64,000 nucleotides of DNA from assembly GCA_023391105.1 (NCBI GenBank), contig JAEWBO010000022.1, positions 12,611-76,610 on the forward strand, in the 5' to 3' direction. The DNA is from Bacillota bacterium. GTDB taxonomy: Bacteria; Bacillota; Clostridia; Christensenellales; SZUA-584. Within the stretch, counting starts at the first letter, position 1. Each line of letters opens with the position of its first letter. The notes beneath the pieces were generated by a model that searched no databases, was not told the DNA's origin, and saw nothing but the letters and a program-made list of their open reading frames with translations. Shown in pieces: positions 7,527 to 16,434 of this stretch. The translations under genes and the position numbers were made by a program.

Positions 7527-7910
7527 ATGAGAAAATCACTATCCAAGCCCGAATGGGCGCTGATGGAGGCACTTTGGGAAAAACCGGAGCTCACGATGTC
7601 CGGCATTATCGAGGCGATGGGCGGTGCGTTCGAATGGAAATACAATACATATGTCACCTATGTCAAGCGTATGTGCGACAAGGGGCTCATCGGCTATAAG
7701 CGCATCGGGAGGGATAATTTCTATTATCCGCTTGTGAAAAAGGAGCAGTGCTTCATGGAGGAGAGCCGCCACATACTCGATAAATTCTCCAGCCGCTCCG
7801 CCAAAGACCTGCTGGTCTACATGATTCGCGACAGCGAGCTCTCAGCGACTGACCGCGAGGAGCTAAAGGCGCTGCTAGACGATTTCAACAAAGAAGGTGA
7901 GCGAAGGTGA
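7527..7910 (+). CDS. BlaI/MecI/CopY family transcriptional repressor
   Basis: Winged-helix repressor of 127 residues, normal family length. It opens with the family pattern KPEWALMEALWEK, followed by the recognition region (YNTYVTYVKRMCDKGLIGYKRIGRDNFYYPLV) and a helical C-terminal dimerisation segment. In the family, a partner M56 protease cleaves the repressor after signal perception. The next gene encodes such a protease and overlaps by four bases. I prefer the second of two tandem ATGs (7527) because it is six bases from AAGGGG. The ligand is unknown; nothing suggests a beta-lactamase nearby. Confidence 0.9.
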   Translation: MRKSLSKPEWALMEALWEKPELTMSGIIEAMGGAFEWKYNTYVTYVKRMCDKGLIGYKRIGRDNFYYPLVKKEQCFMEESRHILDKFSSRSAKDLLVYMIRDSELSATDREELKALLDDFNKEGERR

Positions 7911-10402
7911 CAATTGTTTTTAATACGTTACTGGAAATGACAGTGTTTTCGGTGGTCTTATTCACGGCGATACTGCTTTTTCAAAAGATGTTCCACCGCC
8001 GCATATCCGCCGCAATGGGCTATGCCGTCTGGGCGCTGCTGATACTGCGACTTATGATTCCCGTCACGATTGACAGCGGCTTTCATATGTTCACAGTGCC
8101 GCAGCAGCAAACCGTACAAACGGTGTATTCTGACGAGACATCTGACGTGAGCCACATAGAAACACCATCCGTTTTGGCACCCGTGTCACAGCTTCCGGAA
8201 AAACACACTGCAATCACGCAACCCGCCGAAACAATCGATTCAACCACAAAGCATGCCAGCCATACGACAGCAACATCAAAGCCTATAGACTGGTCAGCTA
8301 TGATCGTGCTGATTTGGGCGATCGGTGCACTGGGCTTTTTCACGTATACTGCGAGCCAAAGGATACGGTTGAGCCGAAAAATGAAGCGCAGCGGCACAGA
8401 CGCACCCGCTTTCGTGAACGACATGGTGAGCGCGATAAAAAAGGACTTGGGTATCCGCACCGACCTAAAGGTCTCCGTTCAGGATTGGCTTGTATCCCCT
8501 GCGTTGTCCGCGTCGCTAAAGCCGACGCTGCTGCTTCCCAAAAGCATCCTGGAAAAGGACGATACGCAAGCGCTCGAATTTGGCATCCGCCACGAGCTCA
8601 CGCATTTTAAGCGCAGGGATCACGTTGTGAGCCTGCTGCTCATGGTGCTGCGCTGTGTGCACTGGTTTAACCCCGTTGTGTGGCTTGCTTTCCGCCACAT
8701 ACAAGCCGACATGGAAACGGCGTGCGACGCCGCTGTCACAGCACGCATGACGGGCGACGAGCGCACACGCTACATCCACGTGATGATCGACATGGGCAGC
8801 GAAGCCACACCGCTCTATGCGTTGGGCATGGGCGTGAGCCAAGGCCGCAAGGCACTGGAAAAACGCGTGAGGGGCATATTTATGACGAAACGCACAAAGC
8901 CCGCCGTAAGGATGGCGGCCGGATTGCTTGCTTTGCTGTTATTAGTGGCGTGCTTCACGACAGCGTGCCAGCCCACGCCGGAGGAGCCTATTGTGATTGG
9001 CAAGGGAGACGGCTTAGGCGACTTGATTCAAGCAACGCCCAGCGCGTCAAGCATTACTTCGCCAAGTGAAACACAAACACAGACGAACGATGCATTATAC
9101 ACGAAGCTGGGAGCGCCGAAACACTGGAACTTTGAAACAACGGCGCTTGCTGAAAAGCTCAACATTACGGCGGATGTGGATATAGAACTGCCCGGTGTGT
9201 CTCAGCTTCCGGCAGCGACAGCATCGCTCAGTGAGTTTACGCAGAAGGATCTAGACAAAATTGCAGAGGTTCTCGGGATTAAAGGATCAGAGTGGACGGA
9301 GATTGTTAACGTGCCGTCAAAAGAGAGAATCAAGCAGTGGATAATTGAAGATAGAGAAGAAATTGCGAATTCGGACGATTCCTTTAGGGTGGAAAAAGCA
9401 AAAGATAATCTAGAAGCCCATGAGCAAATGTATATTGATGCACCGTATGAGAGCGAGCTGATAAAAATTCTTACAGAGTTTGAAATGAGTGAAGAGGAGT
9501 TTTACGAGGGCACTACTGGCGTTAGATTTGAAGGTACAACAATGATTGATGGACAACCATTTTACTTATACGCAGGCAACATTTTCGGCAAAAGCGTGCG
9601 CACCGTTCGTGCAAATTTTGGCTCAAGACCGGCTGGGTTTTACGGAACATATATTGACAAGCCATATGGAATATCTCTCACAAAAGAGCAGGCGGCAGAT
9701 CAGGCCAGCGAAATTGCGAAGCAGCTGACGGACGAGCTTAAGCTCTGTTATGTTGTGCCAGCAGGCGGCGGTAAACAAGAAGATATGTCTCGTAATTGGG
9801 GCTGGGCGTGCGTGTTCATGCGTGAGATCAACGGATGCCCGACGGCGTATGAGTCAACGGATGTCGGGTCGGATATGGAAACCATAGTTAGTGAGCCGGT
9901 ACCGTATGAAAAAATGGTCATCGTGATGGATGATATGGGAATGGTGAGTTTTAATTGGGAAACCCCGATGACGATTAAATCAATCGACAACCCCGATGTG
10001 ACGTTGCTGCCGTTCAATGAGATTTCGCAACGCGCAGCAGCACAAATTGGTCAACGATGGGCATACAATGCGATTGAAGCAAAAAGCAACGAAGGTAAGG
10101 ATATGAGTGACCCGGGCTGTACCGCGAAGATCACGAAAGTGGAGCTGGGGCTCATGCGTGTTGCCAAGGCAGACAGTGACGATTATTATTACATACCCGT
10201 ATGGAACTTTTTCACCGACTTTGAACACACCGATGATTATTGGGAGAGGATTGGAGAAGAGCCTTATGCGTGGGAAGATGACGATTATGTAGATGAGGAG
10301 GGCAATTCTACATGTATGGTATCCAGTTATCCGCAGGCAAGTGGCGCAGTCACAATCAATGCTATTGATGGCAGCGTGATTGACAGAGATTTAGGGTATT
10401 GA
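7907..10402 (+). CDS. BlaR1-like M56 membrane metalloprotease fused to a lipoprotein-like sensor domain
   Basis: An 831-residue protein from a GTG that overlaps the blaI stop (GTGA). Residues 1-345 are a BlaR1/MecR1-type M56 unit: membrane helices near 5-25, 30-52 and 127-146, and the zinc-protease motif HELTH near residue 229. A fourth hydrophobic segment near 332-350 ends in FTTACQPTPEE, which looks like a lipobox. The remaining ~480 residues, predicted outside the cell, are not the penicillin-binding domain of BlaR1. They match two separate lipoproteins in this window (61325 and 62845), for example LGLMRV, YIPVW and VTINAIDGSVIDRDLGY at the C-terminus against LGMMRV, YLPVW and VTINAVDGSVKNRELGY. 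I think this is the DUF6034-type family, a label from memory. It probably senses an envelope signal and relieves BlaI repression. Confidence 0.85.
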   Translation: MTIVFNTLLEMTVFSVVLFTAILLFQKMFHRRISAAMGYAVWALLILRLMIPVTIDSGFHMFTVPQQQTVQTVYSDETSDVSHIETPSVLAPVSQLPEKHTAITQPAETIDSTTKHASHTTATSKPIDWSAMIVLIWAIGALGFFTYTASQRIRLSRKMKRSGTDAPAFVNDMVSAIKKDLGIRTDLKVSVQDWLVSPALSASLKPTLLLPKSILEKDDTQALEFGIRHELTHFKRRDHVVSLLLMVLRCVHWFNPVVWLAFRHIQADMETACDAAVTARMTGDERTRYIHVMIDMGSEATPLYALGMGVSQGRKALEKRVRGIFMTKRTKPAVRMAAGLLALLLLVACFTTACQPTPEEPIVIGKGDGLGDLIQATPSASSITSPSETQTQTNDALYTKLGAPKHWNFETTALAEKLNITADVDIELPGVSQLPAATASLSEFTQKDLDKIAEVLGIKGSEWTEIVNVPSKERIKQWIIEDREEIANSDDSFRVEKAKDNLEAHEQMYIDAPYESELIKILTEFEMSEEEFYEGTTGVRFEGTTMIDGQPFYLYAGNIFGKSVRTVRANFGSRPAGFYGTYIDKPYGISLTKEQAADQASEIAKQLTDELKLCYVVPAGGGKQEDMSRNWGWACVFMREINGCPTAYESTDVGSDMETIVSEPVPYEKMVIVMDDMGMVSFNWETPMTIKSIDNPDVTLLPFNEISQRAAAQIGQRWAYNAIEAKSNEGKDMSDPGCTAKITKVELGLMRVAKADSDDYYYIPVWNFFTDFEHTDDYWERIGEEPYAWEDDDYVDEEGNSTCMVSSYPQASGAVTINAIDGSVIDRDLGY

Positions 10403-10424
10403 TTGTTTGATCTCAACGCAATAC

Positions 10425-10463
10425 GCAAAAGCCCGGTATGCACACGCATACCGGGCCTTTTGC
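10425..10463 (+). terminator. Terminator of the blaI-M56 operon
   Basis: Long stem: GCAAAAGCCCGGTATGC and GCATACCGGGCCTTTTGC around an ACAC loop, with one bulged base. A-rich left and T-rich right flanks make it potentially bidirectional. It begins 22 bp after the M56 stop. Confidence 0.85.
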
Positions 10464-10820
10464 TTAGAGGAAAGTCCCAAATGAAAAAATTATAGATTGA
10501 TAGCTGTATCTTGGCGGATCGCAGCGTTTTTATTGAGCCGTGTATCCGGCGTTTTCACCTTGACGAGCAGTAATGACATAAATATAGATTCTTCATTTTC
10601 ATACAAGACACCTTGCCGCATTCGTTAAGTCTGCGTTATCATATGGCAAAACTGTCTTAAAAGTCTTTATTTTGGTGTGAAATTGTTAGCTAATCTAATT
10701 TATTCTTGCATTTTCAGCCCCAATGGCCAAATGTTAATATTTTCGTAATTGTCGTCAAAGAATAAGCTGATGTATATTAATGATGACATATATTTTGTAT
10801 GGTTGGGGAGATGACAACAT
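10464..10820. other. AT-rich intergenic stretch before the acetyltransferase gene
   Basis: About 350 bp without a credible ORF, repeat or conserved RNA that I can recognise. It is notably AT-rich near 10660-10800 and must contain the promoter of the next gene, but I cannot pick -35/-10 boxes with confidence. Confidence 0.4.
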
Positions 10821-11948
10821 ATGTACGAGATAAAGAGACTTGAGAAAAAGTCGCGGTATATAAAAAAGTTCATCAATCTTGAGTTTAAGTTATACAAGAA
10901 CGATAGCAATTGGGTCGCACCGCTTAAGTCTGACACGAAGAAGGTACTCAAAGGCAAAGGAAACCCGCTTTTCGAAAACGGCGATCAGGCTTTCTTTATG
11001 GTTTATAAGGATAAGAAGCCGGTGGGCCGTGTGCTTGTCGGTATTGATGAAGAGCTAAACCGTGTGAGGGGATTCAAGCAGGGGTTTTTCTCGATGTTTG
11101 AATGCATCGACGATCTTGCCGCATGCAAGGCGCTGCTGGACGCTTCATTGGATTGGCTCAACGAAAAAGGCATGGAGCGCGTGATCGGGCCTTTGTCGCC
11201 GTCTAACGGGGACGACAGAAAAGGCTTTGTTGTCATGGGAGACGATGGGCCGCCGGTGCTATTAAACGCGCACACCAAGGATTATTATCCGCAGCTCATT
11301 GAAAAGTACGGCTTTACCAAGAATGACGATCACTTCGCGTATTTGTTCAACCCTGAAGATTTTGATATCATGCGGCATACGAAAGCGGTTGAATACGCCA
11401 AGAAAAAAGGCGGCTTCCGCGTTGAAAAGCTCAACGTGAAAGACATCGTAAACGAAGCCAAGGATATTAAGCAGATTCTTGACAACAGCGTGCCCGAGGA
11501 GTGGGACTATCTTGTGACACCGTCACTCGATGCTGTGATCGACGAGTTCAAGAGCCTTGTACAATTTTATGACGGTCACTACTGCTATATTGCGCGCAAG
11601 GGCGATAGGCCCATCGGTTTCATGGTGGCGCTGCCGGATTACAACCAGGTCTTAAAGCGCATGAAGGGAAAGATACTGCCGATAGGCTGGGCGAAGTACC
11701 TTTACTATAAACGCAAAATCACGGGCGCAAGAGCCATCGTTCAGATGGTAGACAGAGAGTACCACAACATGGGCGTTAATTACGCGATGTACTACGAAGC
11801 CTATAAGGATTGGCAGGAAACACGGCTCAAATATATCGAAGCGTCCTGCATTGACGAAACCAACGTGGCTTCCCGCCGCAGCGTGGAACGAGTGGGTGGC
11901 CGTCATTACCGCACATACAGAACATACAAGATTGATTTGAAGAAATAA
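10821..11948 (+). CDS. YghO-like GNAT acyltransferase family protein
   Basis: A 375-residue protein of the YghO-type family, which combines two GNAT-like halves and is often annotated only as N-acetyltransferase. The N-terminal part has the signature FFMVYKDKKPVGRVLVGID and RVIGPLSPSNGDDRKG; the C-terminal part has GFMVALPDYNQVL, GVNYAMYYEAYKDW and ASCIDETNVASRRSVERVGG, which matches the acetyl-CoA-binding side of the fold. Substrate unknown. It stands alone on the plus strand, tail to tail with rsmG with only 2 bp between stops. GGGGAG precedes the ATG at some distance. Confidence 0.75.
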   Translation: MYEIKRLEKKSRYIKKFINLEFKLYKNDSNWVAPLKSDTKKVLKGKGNPLFENGDQAFFMVYKDKKPVGRVLVGIDEELNRVRGFKQGFFSMFECIDDLAACKALLDASLDWLNEKGMERVIGPLSPSNGDDRKGFVVMGDDGPPVLLNAHTKDYYPQLIEKYGFTKNDDHFAYLFNPEDFDIMRHTKAVEYAKKKGGFRVEKLNVKDIVNEAKDIKQILDNSVPEEWDYLVTPSLDAVIDEFKSLVQFYDGHYCYIARKGDRPIGFMVALPDYNQVLKRMKGKILPIGWAKYLYYKRKITGARAIVQMVDREYHNMGVNYAMYYEAYKDWQETRLKYIEASCIDETNVASRRSVERVGGRHYRTYRTYKIDLKK

Positions 11949-11950
11949 CA

Positions 11951-12646
11951 CTACAGCGGACTGCTTTTGATTTTTGAAAACCTGCGCGGATACAGCTTTG
12001 GCGTGGGTTTTTGTTTTTGTATCAGCAGAATCGCGCCGCGACCCACGGCATAGCGGCCCGCATCAGCGCATCCGAGCGTTTCCATCGCGGATGCGGCTTC
12101 GCTTATCTCCTGCTCAAATGTCTCGCCCTTCCATGCCGCCAATATGCCGCCGGATCTGAGCAACGGCACCGAAAGCTCTAGCAGCATGGGCAGCGGCGCC
12201 ACCGCGCGCGATACGACGACATCAAAGCTTTCGCGCATACTCCCTCGCGCGAGCTCTTCAACGCGTCCGCATATCACCGTGGCGTGCACATTCATGTCCG
12301 CAAGCGCCTGCTTAATGAAATCCGTCTTCTTACCCGATGCGTCCAGCAGACAAAGGTCGATGTCAGATCGAAGCAGCTTAAGCGGCACACCCGGGAAGCC
12401 CGCGCCCGTACCGATGTCCATCAATCGGCAGCCTTGTGTGAGCTCAGCCGCACTGCATAGCGCCATCGCGCCCGCAAAATGCTGCTCCGCCGCCTGTGCT
12501 TCGTCCGTAATGCGGGTTAAGTTATGACGTTTATTCGCTTCCACCACGCGCTCATAATAAGCGGCGCACTGTTCCAGCACCGTTTCGTTATATTCAATCC
12601 CAAGGCTGCTTAGCCTTTCAGCGAGAGTATTCTTAAAAAGCGTCAT
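11951..12646 (-). CDS. rsmG: 16S rRNA (guanine-N7) methyltransferase RsmG
   Basis: Methylates G527 of 16S rRNA using S-adenosylmethionine. The 231-residue protein carries the SAM-binding loop LMDIGTGAGFPGVPL near residues 74-88 and the family segments KRHNLTRI and DVVVSRAVAPLP. It is the last gene of a minus-strand operon with ispE: the ispE stop and the rsmG start share one base (TAATG). Confidence 0.95.
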   Translation of the reverse strand: MTLFKNTLAERLSSLGIEYNETVLEQCAAYYERVVEANKRHNLTRITDEAQAAEQHFAGAMALCSAAELTQGCRLMDIGTGAGFPGVPLKLLRSDIDLCLLDASGKKTDFIKQALADMNVHATVICGRVEELARGSMRESFDVVVSRAVAPLPMLLELSVPLLRSGGILAAWKGETFEQEISEAASAMETLGCADAGRYAVGRGAILLIQKQKPTPKLYPRRFSKIKSSPL

Positions 12647-13509
12647 TATTTCGTCTCCTGATCTTCAATTTCGATGCCTTTGTTCACCGCGCTGACCGCA
12701 CCGCAGTAAGCAAATTCTCCTTTGATGCGCTCAGCGGCATCCTGTGCTTGCTGCTGTGTGGCAAAAGGAGCGAACATGCTGCTGCCCGAGCCGCTCATGA
12801 GCGCGCGCTTCGCGCCCGCCGCCATCAGTGCGTTTGCGGCCTTCATAATTTCCGGGGCAATCCCAAGAGCCGCCATGCCCAGCGCGTTACCCGCGTATCG
12901 CAGATAAAGCTCGATATCGCCCTTGGCGAGCGCATATTCCACGGTATCAATATGCAGTGGTGCTGATTTTTTATATCGCCGAAACGCTTCTGCGGTCGAC
13001 ACGCCCGCGTTCGGCTTGACGATCACAAAATGCAATGGCTTTGCAGTCTCGATCTGTTTTAGTTTCTCACCAACACCCATGGCACGTGCCGTGCCGCCAG
13101 TCAGCGCGAAAGGCACATCTGCACCAACACTCAAGCCAAGGGCGGCTAGCTGATTTGTGTTTAGTCCCGCACCATACAGCACATTGAGGCCTGTGAGCAC
13201 AGCAGCCGCGTCCGCGCTCGCACCGCCCAGCCCCGCCTCAGAGGGTATGCGCTTTTGAATATAAATACGTGCGCCGCTAATCCCCGTCTGCTGCGCAAAC
13301 GCCCGAGCCGCGAGGTAAGCTGTGTTGCGCTGCATATCCACATGGCCGTCATCCATCTCAACACAAATGTCGTCTGCTTTTTCTATTGTCACCGTATCAT
13401 GAAGAGATATGCTCTGCATAATACCATCAAGCTCATGATAGCCGTCGGGGCGTTTACCTCGAATATCCAGCGAAAGATTCAATTTTGCATAGGCTTTCAG
13501 TCGAATCAT
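12646..13509 (-). CDS. ispE: 4-diphosphocytidyl-2-C-methyl-D-erythritol kinase
   Basis: GHMP kinase that phosphorylates CDP-methylerythritol, the fourth step of the non-mevalonate (MEP) isoprenoid pathway. The 287-residue protein begins MIRLKAYAKLNLSLDI and has the GHMP ATP loop IPSEAGLGGASADAAAVL near residues 88-105, plus GADVPFALTGGTARAMGVGE. A longer frame to 13542 overlaps the upstream gene; the ATG at 13509 overlaps its stop as ATGA, the expected operon coupling. The ispDF gene at 35.6 kb supplies flanking steps of the same pathway. Confidence 0.95.
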   Translation of the reverse strand: MIRLKAYAKLNLSLDIRGKRPDGYHELDGIMQSISLHDTVTIEKADDICVEMDDGHVDMQRNTAYLAARAFAQQTGISGARIYIQKRIPSEAGLGGASADAAAVLTGLNVLYGAGLNTNQLAALGLSVGADVPFALTGGTARAMGVGEKLKQIETAKPLHFVIVKPNAGVSTAEAFRRYKKSAPLHIDTVEYALAKGDIELYLRYAGNALGMAALGIAPEIMKAANALMAAGAKRALMSGSGSSMFAPFATQQQAQDAAERIKGEFAYCGAVSAVNKGIEIEDQETK

Positions 13510-14378
13510 TTGTCTTCTCCGCTCAGTTTGTCTATGGCCCAAAGCGCATGCGTGCGAATAGGCTCCGCTTCGTTCTGTGCAAGCTGCTTAAGCTTTTCCC
13601 GCAGCTGCGTTTGTCCCGTGGCCGCGGCATACAGCGCCCCTTGGGAAATCAGCCGACCGCGGCGCGCCATATTCGGCCCTGCGATATTGCGCACTTCTGT
13701 GGTTGCAGCACCGCTTAGCAGCTCTTCAAGCGCGAAATGAACAGGCTTACTTTGGGCATCGTCGTTCAGCGGGCATGCGCTCTGGCATTTCTCACAACCA
13801 ATAAGTTGATACACGTCGCCACGCAGCAGTTCGGGAACAGTGCCGTTTATATGATAGCGCAGGCAGTTTTGCAGGTCTCCCGCCGCGTTAGACGGGCATG
13901 CCACCGTGCACGCGCCGCAGTGCAGGCAGTGCGAATCTCCCTTTTCATAATCGCACGGTTCGCATAAGTTGGTCAGCACCGTTTGTATGCACACAAAAGA
14001 GCCAAGGCAGGGGTGATAGTAAAACCCGTTATCTCCCATAAAGCCGCCCGTTCGAAGCGCTACCTGCTTGGCATCAATTGCCGTCGTATGCAGCGCATTT
14101 GCCCCATTCTGCTTTAAATATTCTGCCACGGTACGCGCCGCGTGATATGATGCGTGCGATGCGATGTAATATGCCGAAAGCGCCATATGCCCTTGCGGCG
14201 GCGGAGCCGCAGGGCGGTAAGCCGCAAAAAGCACAACAATACACGTCGCGCTGCCAAGCAGCGCATGAGGCTGCTGCAAATTATTTTTTTCTGTCATATC
14301 GTTCGCAGCGGCAAACCGGATATCGTCAAAACCCTGCTCCATTGCGAACTTTATAAGCTGCTGCTTGGTCATGTCCAT
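13506..14378 (-). CDS. QueG-like double [4Fe-4S] protein (short form)
   Basis: Related to epoxyqueuosine reductase, the last enzyme of queuosine tRNA modification. At 290 residues it is about 90 shorter than typical QueG. It keeps the D-K segment (IDAKQVALRTGGFMGDNG), the two-cluster motif CLHCGACTVACP (near residue 150) and CEKCQSACP (near 204), and a HEAT-like C-terminal repeat. The N-terminal part that helps build the cobalamin pocket is reduced, so activity on queuosine is unproven; queT with a preQ1 riboswitch at 39.8 kb shows that the organism handles this pathway. First gene of the queG-like/ispE/rsmG operon. Confidence 0.75.
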   Translation of the reverse strand: MDMTKQQLIKFAMEQGFDDIRFAAANDMTEKNNLQQPHALLGSATCIVVLFAAYRPAAPPPQGHMALSAYYIASHASYHAARTVAEYLKQNGANALHTTAIDAKQVALRTGGFMGDNGFYYHPCLGSFVCIQTVLTNLCEPCDYEKGDSHCLHCGACTVACPSNAAGDLQNCLRYHINGTVPELLRGDVYQLIGCEKCQSACPLNDDAQSKPVHFALEELLSGAATTEVRNIAGPNMARRGRLISQGALYAAATGQTQLREKLKQLAQNEAEPIRTHALWAIDKLSGEDK

Positions 14379-14525
14379 GTCGAAATTATTGCATATACAG
14401 GTAAAAATAACAATTCAAAAGTCTAAAAACCTTGCGCGCATCACTTTACTGATATATAATTGACAGGAAAGTGTGTACCCGTCTTTGTTCTGGTGCTGCG
14501 CAAAAACAGTTAAAGGATATCATAT

Positions 14526-14939
14526 ATGAGAGCATACAAAAAGTACAATTTGTTAATATTGATGGTTTGCCTGATTCTTCTCGTGACCGCCTGTGCCAAG
14601 GCCGACCCGATTGTGACAGATATCGGCTCGTTCGAATATACACAGGAGTTCATGAAAAGCATCGACGATACGGTTGCAGCCGATGGAAATACGCTGCTGG
14701 TGATTTACTTAAAGCCTGCTGAGGGCACGAACCTTGATCTCGACGCAGCGGAAGACTATTTCTTCGGCGGCACACAGGCGATCCTTGCGGATAACACCTA
14801 CGATTTAAAGTGTCTTTCCTTTGAACGGGTGGATAACGCGTATATACGCGTTGGGCTCGTGTTTGAGGTTGTCGACAACGGCTATGAGGAATCAGCGGAG
14901 CAGCCCACCGTGCAGCTTGTGCTGCCCTCAGTCAAATAA
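14526..14939 (+). CDS. Small predicted lipoprotein, unknown function
   Basis: A 137-residue protein with a basic start (MRAYKKYN), a hydrophobic stretch (LLILMVCLILLVTAC) ending in the lipobox VTAC, so a type II signal peptide with lipidated Cys near residue 22. The mature part is acidic, with DGNTLLVIYLKPAEG and YIRVGLVFEVVDNGYEE, suggesting a small beta-rich domain. Its stop overlaps the convergent TtcA-like gene by 12 bp. I do not recognise the family. The lipoprotein at 57845 is similar in plan but not clearly in sequence. Confidence 0.65.
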   Translation: MRAYKKYNLLILMVCLILLVTACAKADPIVTDIGSFEYTQEFMKSIDDTVAADGNTLLVIYLKPAEGTNLDLDAAEDYFFGGTQAILADNTYDLKCLSFERVDNAYIRVGLVFEVVDNGYEESAEQPTVQLVLPSVK

Positions 14940-15641
14940 CGAGTACTGTGACACGTTTCTAAGTGCGGTCATTATCATTTCACGCGCGTTCGGGTTGCTT
15001 TGGCAGATAAGCTTAAGCAGCCCTTTTGTTTCTTCCCGTTTGGTGCTACCCGATGCGGGACACGGATTTTTGGCAACGGGAATATTGTGACGGCGCACGG
15101 CCGATATGATCTCCTTCTCAGGCAGATATATAAACGGACGCAGCAGCGTGACGCCTTTTCTGTCAAGCTCGGTGACAGGTTTAAATGTGCGCATACGGCC
15201 TTCATATAGCATGCTTAGCAGCAGCGATTCCAGACAGTCTTCCCTGTGATGCGCAAACGCACAAACACGAAGCCCCTCAGTTTTTAAGGCGTTAAATAGT
15301 TCGCCCTTTCTCATTCGCGCACACAGCGCGCACGGATTGCTCTCTTTGCGCACATCAAACACAATTCTCGCAATGTCCGTTTTCACAACCGTATAAGGAA
15401 TACCAAGTGAAGCGCAATAATCTGCGATCACATGGGTGGCAAAGCCCTCAAACCCAAGATCCACGGTAAACGCGCGAACATGATAATTAACGCGAGAGAA
15501 GTTTTTATACAGATGCAGCGCATAAAGCAGTGCCATAGAATCCTTGCCGCCCGACACACCAACCGCCACCGTATCGCCCTGCCTGATCATGCCGTGGTCT
15601 TCATCCGCGCGCCGCAGATACCCCAAAACGTGTTTCATCAT
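14928..15641 (-). CDS. TtcA-like PP-loop tRNA thiolation protein
   Basis: N-type ATP pyrophosphatase of 237 residues, related to TtcA (2-thiocytidine at tRNA position 32). It has the PP-loop VGVSGGKDSMALLYAL near residues 27-42, the CxxC pair NPCALCARMRKGELFN near residue 119, and a later cysteine in KNPCPASGSTK, the three-Cys layout that holds an iron-sulfur cluster in TtcA. It could act on another tRNA position, since this family has several clostridial subgroups. The gene stands alone on the minus strand. Confidence 0.8.
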   Translation of the reverse strand: MMKHVLGYLRRADEDHGMIRQGDTVAVGVSGGKDSMALLYALHLYKNFSRVNYHVRAFTVDLGFEGFATHVIADYCASLGIPYTVVKTDIARIVFDVRKESNPCALCARMRKGELFNALKTEGLRVCAFAHHREDCLESLLLSMLYEGRMRTFKPVTELDRKGVTLLRPFIYLPEKEIISAVRRHNIPVAKNPCPASGSTKREETKGLLKLICQSNPNAREMIMTALRNVSQYSLFD

Positions 15642-15747
15642 CTACCTGCCTGAAAGAATATTCGTATTATAGCAGTTTCTTAGTTGCCAACACAATAGCG
15701 TTCATATAGAATGGCAATATATACATAAGAGAAAGGCGGAAGTTTGT

Positions 15748-16203
15748 TTGGTTACATTTTGGAGTTATCTGGCAGTTTTTGGGTTATCTTCTGTCCCCAT
15801 TATTGAGCTGAAAGGCGCTATCCCCCTCGGCATTAGCTTAGGGATTCCCGAATTAGAGTGTTTTATCGTGGCCGTGTTCGGCTCTATGATATTTTCGCCG
15901 CTGATTATCCTGCTAACGCGGCGTGTTCTCAATTGGTTAATGAACAGTAAAGTCAAGCTTTTCAGCCGCTTTGGGAACTGGCAGCATGAGCGGCTGCTTC
16001 GGCGCGGCGGCAAGGTTGAAAAATACCGCGCATGGTTCCTATTCATATTTGTCGCGATACCGCTGCCCACCACGGGCGTGTGGACAGGCTCAATGATCGC
16101 CGGTCTGTTTGACATCCGCCTGCAGCATGCGCTGCCCATAATATTTGTGGGCAACTGCATCGCCGGCGTTTTGGTCTGGCTCATCTGGGGCTTTGCGACT
16201 TAA
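15748..16203 (+). CDS. Small multidrug export family membrane protein (COG2426 type)
   Basis: A 151-residue integral membrane protein with four to five hydrophobic segments. The pattern PIIELKGAIPLGISLGIP near the N-terminus and FVAIPLPTTGVWTGSMIAGL in the second half is typical of the family called putative small multi-drug export protein; actual substrates are unproven. The likely start is TTG at 15748 behind AAAGGCGG. It precedes the riboswitch-controlled metK but has no obvious link to it. Confidence 0.75.
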   Translation: MVTFWSYLAVFGLSSVPIIELKGAIPLGISLGIPELECFIVAVFGSMIFSPLIILLTRRVLNWLMNSKVKLFSRFGNWQHERLLRRGGKVEKYRAWFLFIFVAIPLPTTGVWTGSMIAGLFDIRLQHALPIIFVGNCIAGVLVWLIWGFAT

Positions 16204-16231
16204 CAAAAAGTAACGAGTTTGCTGAAAATAG

Positions 16232-16261
16232 TTTACAACATTATCATCAATATGGTATGAT
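16232..16261 (+). promoter_or_regulatory. Promoter of the metK leader
   Basis: TTTACA at 16232-16237 and TATGAT at 16256-16261 are separated by 18 bases and lie just upstream of the SAM-I aptamer. Confidence 0.6.
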
Positions 16262-16279
16262 TAATGCTAAAATAAGAAA

Positions 16280-16368
16280 CCCTTATCAAGAGTGGTGGAG
16301 GGACGGGCCCTGTGAAACCCGGCAACCGGACGATTAGTCAAGGTGCCAATTCCCGACAGATGAGGTGA
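16280..16368 (+). promoter_or_regulatory. SAM-I (S-box) riboswitch
   Basis: Contains the conserved S-box blocks in order: CTTATCAAGAG, GGTGGAGGGA, GGCCCTGTGAAACCCGGCAA, CAAGGTGCCAATTCC and ACAGATGAG. The aptamer is followed by an intrinsic terminator and then metK. Binding of S-adenosylmethionine is expected to favour the terminator and shut off SAM synthesis. Confidence 0.95.
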
Positions 16369-16384
16369 GAAAAGATATTTTCCA

Positions 16385-16407
16385 GCCTCGCTAATGCGGG
16401 GTTTTTT
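16385..16407 (+). terminator. Riboswitch-controlled terminator before metK
   Basis: CCTCGC at 16386-16391 and GCGGGG at 16396-16401 around a TAAT loop, followed by T6. The left arm can instead pair with the GAGGTGAG at the 3' edge of the aptamer, giving the antiterminator. Confidence 0.85.
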
Positions 16408-16434
16408 ATTTAATAAGTAAATCAGGAGTGGAAA

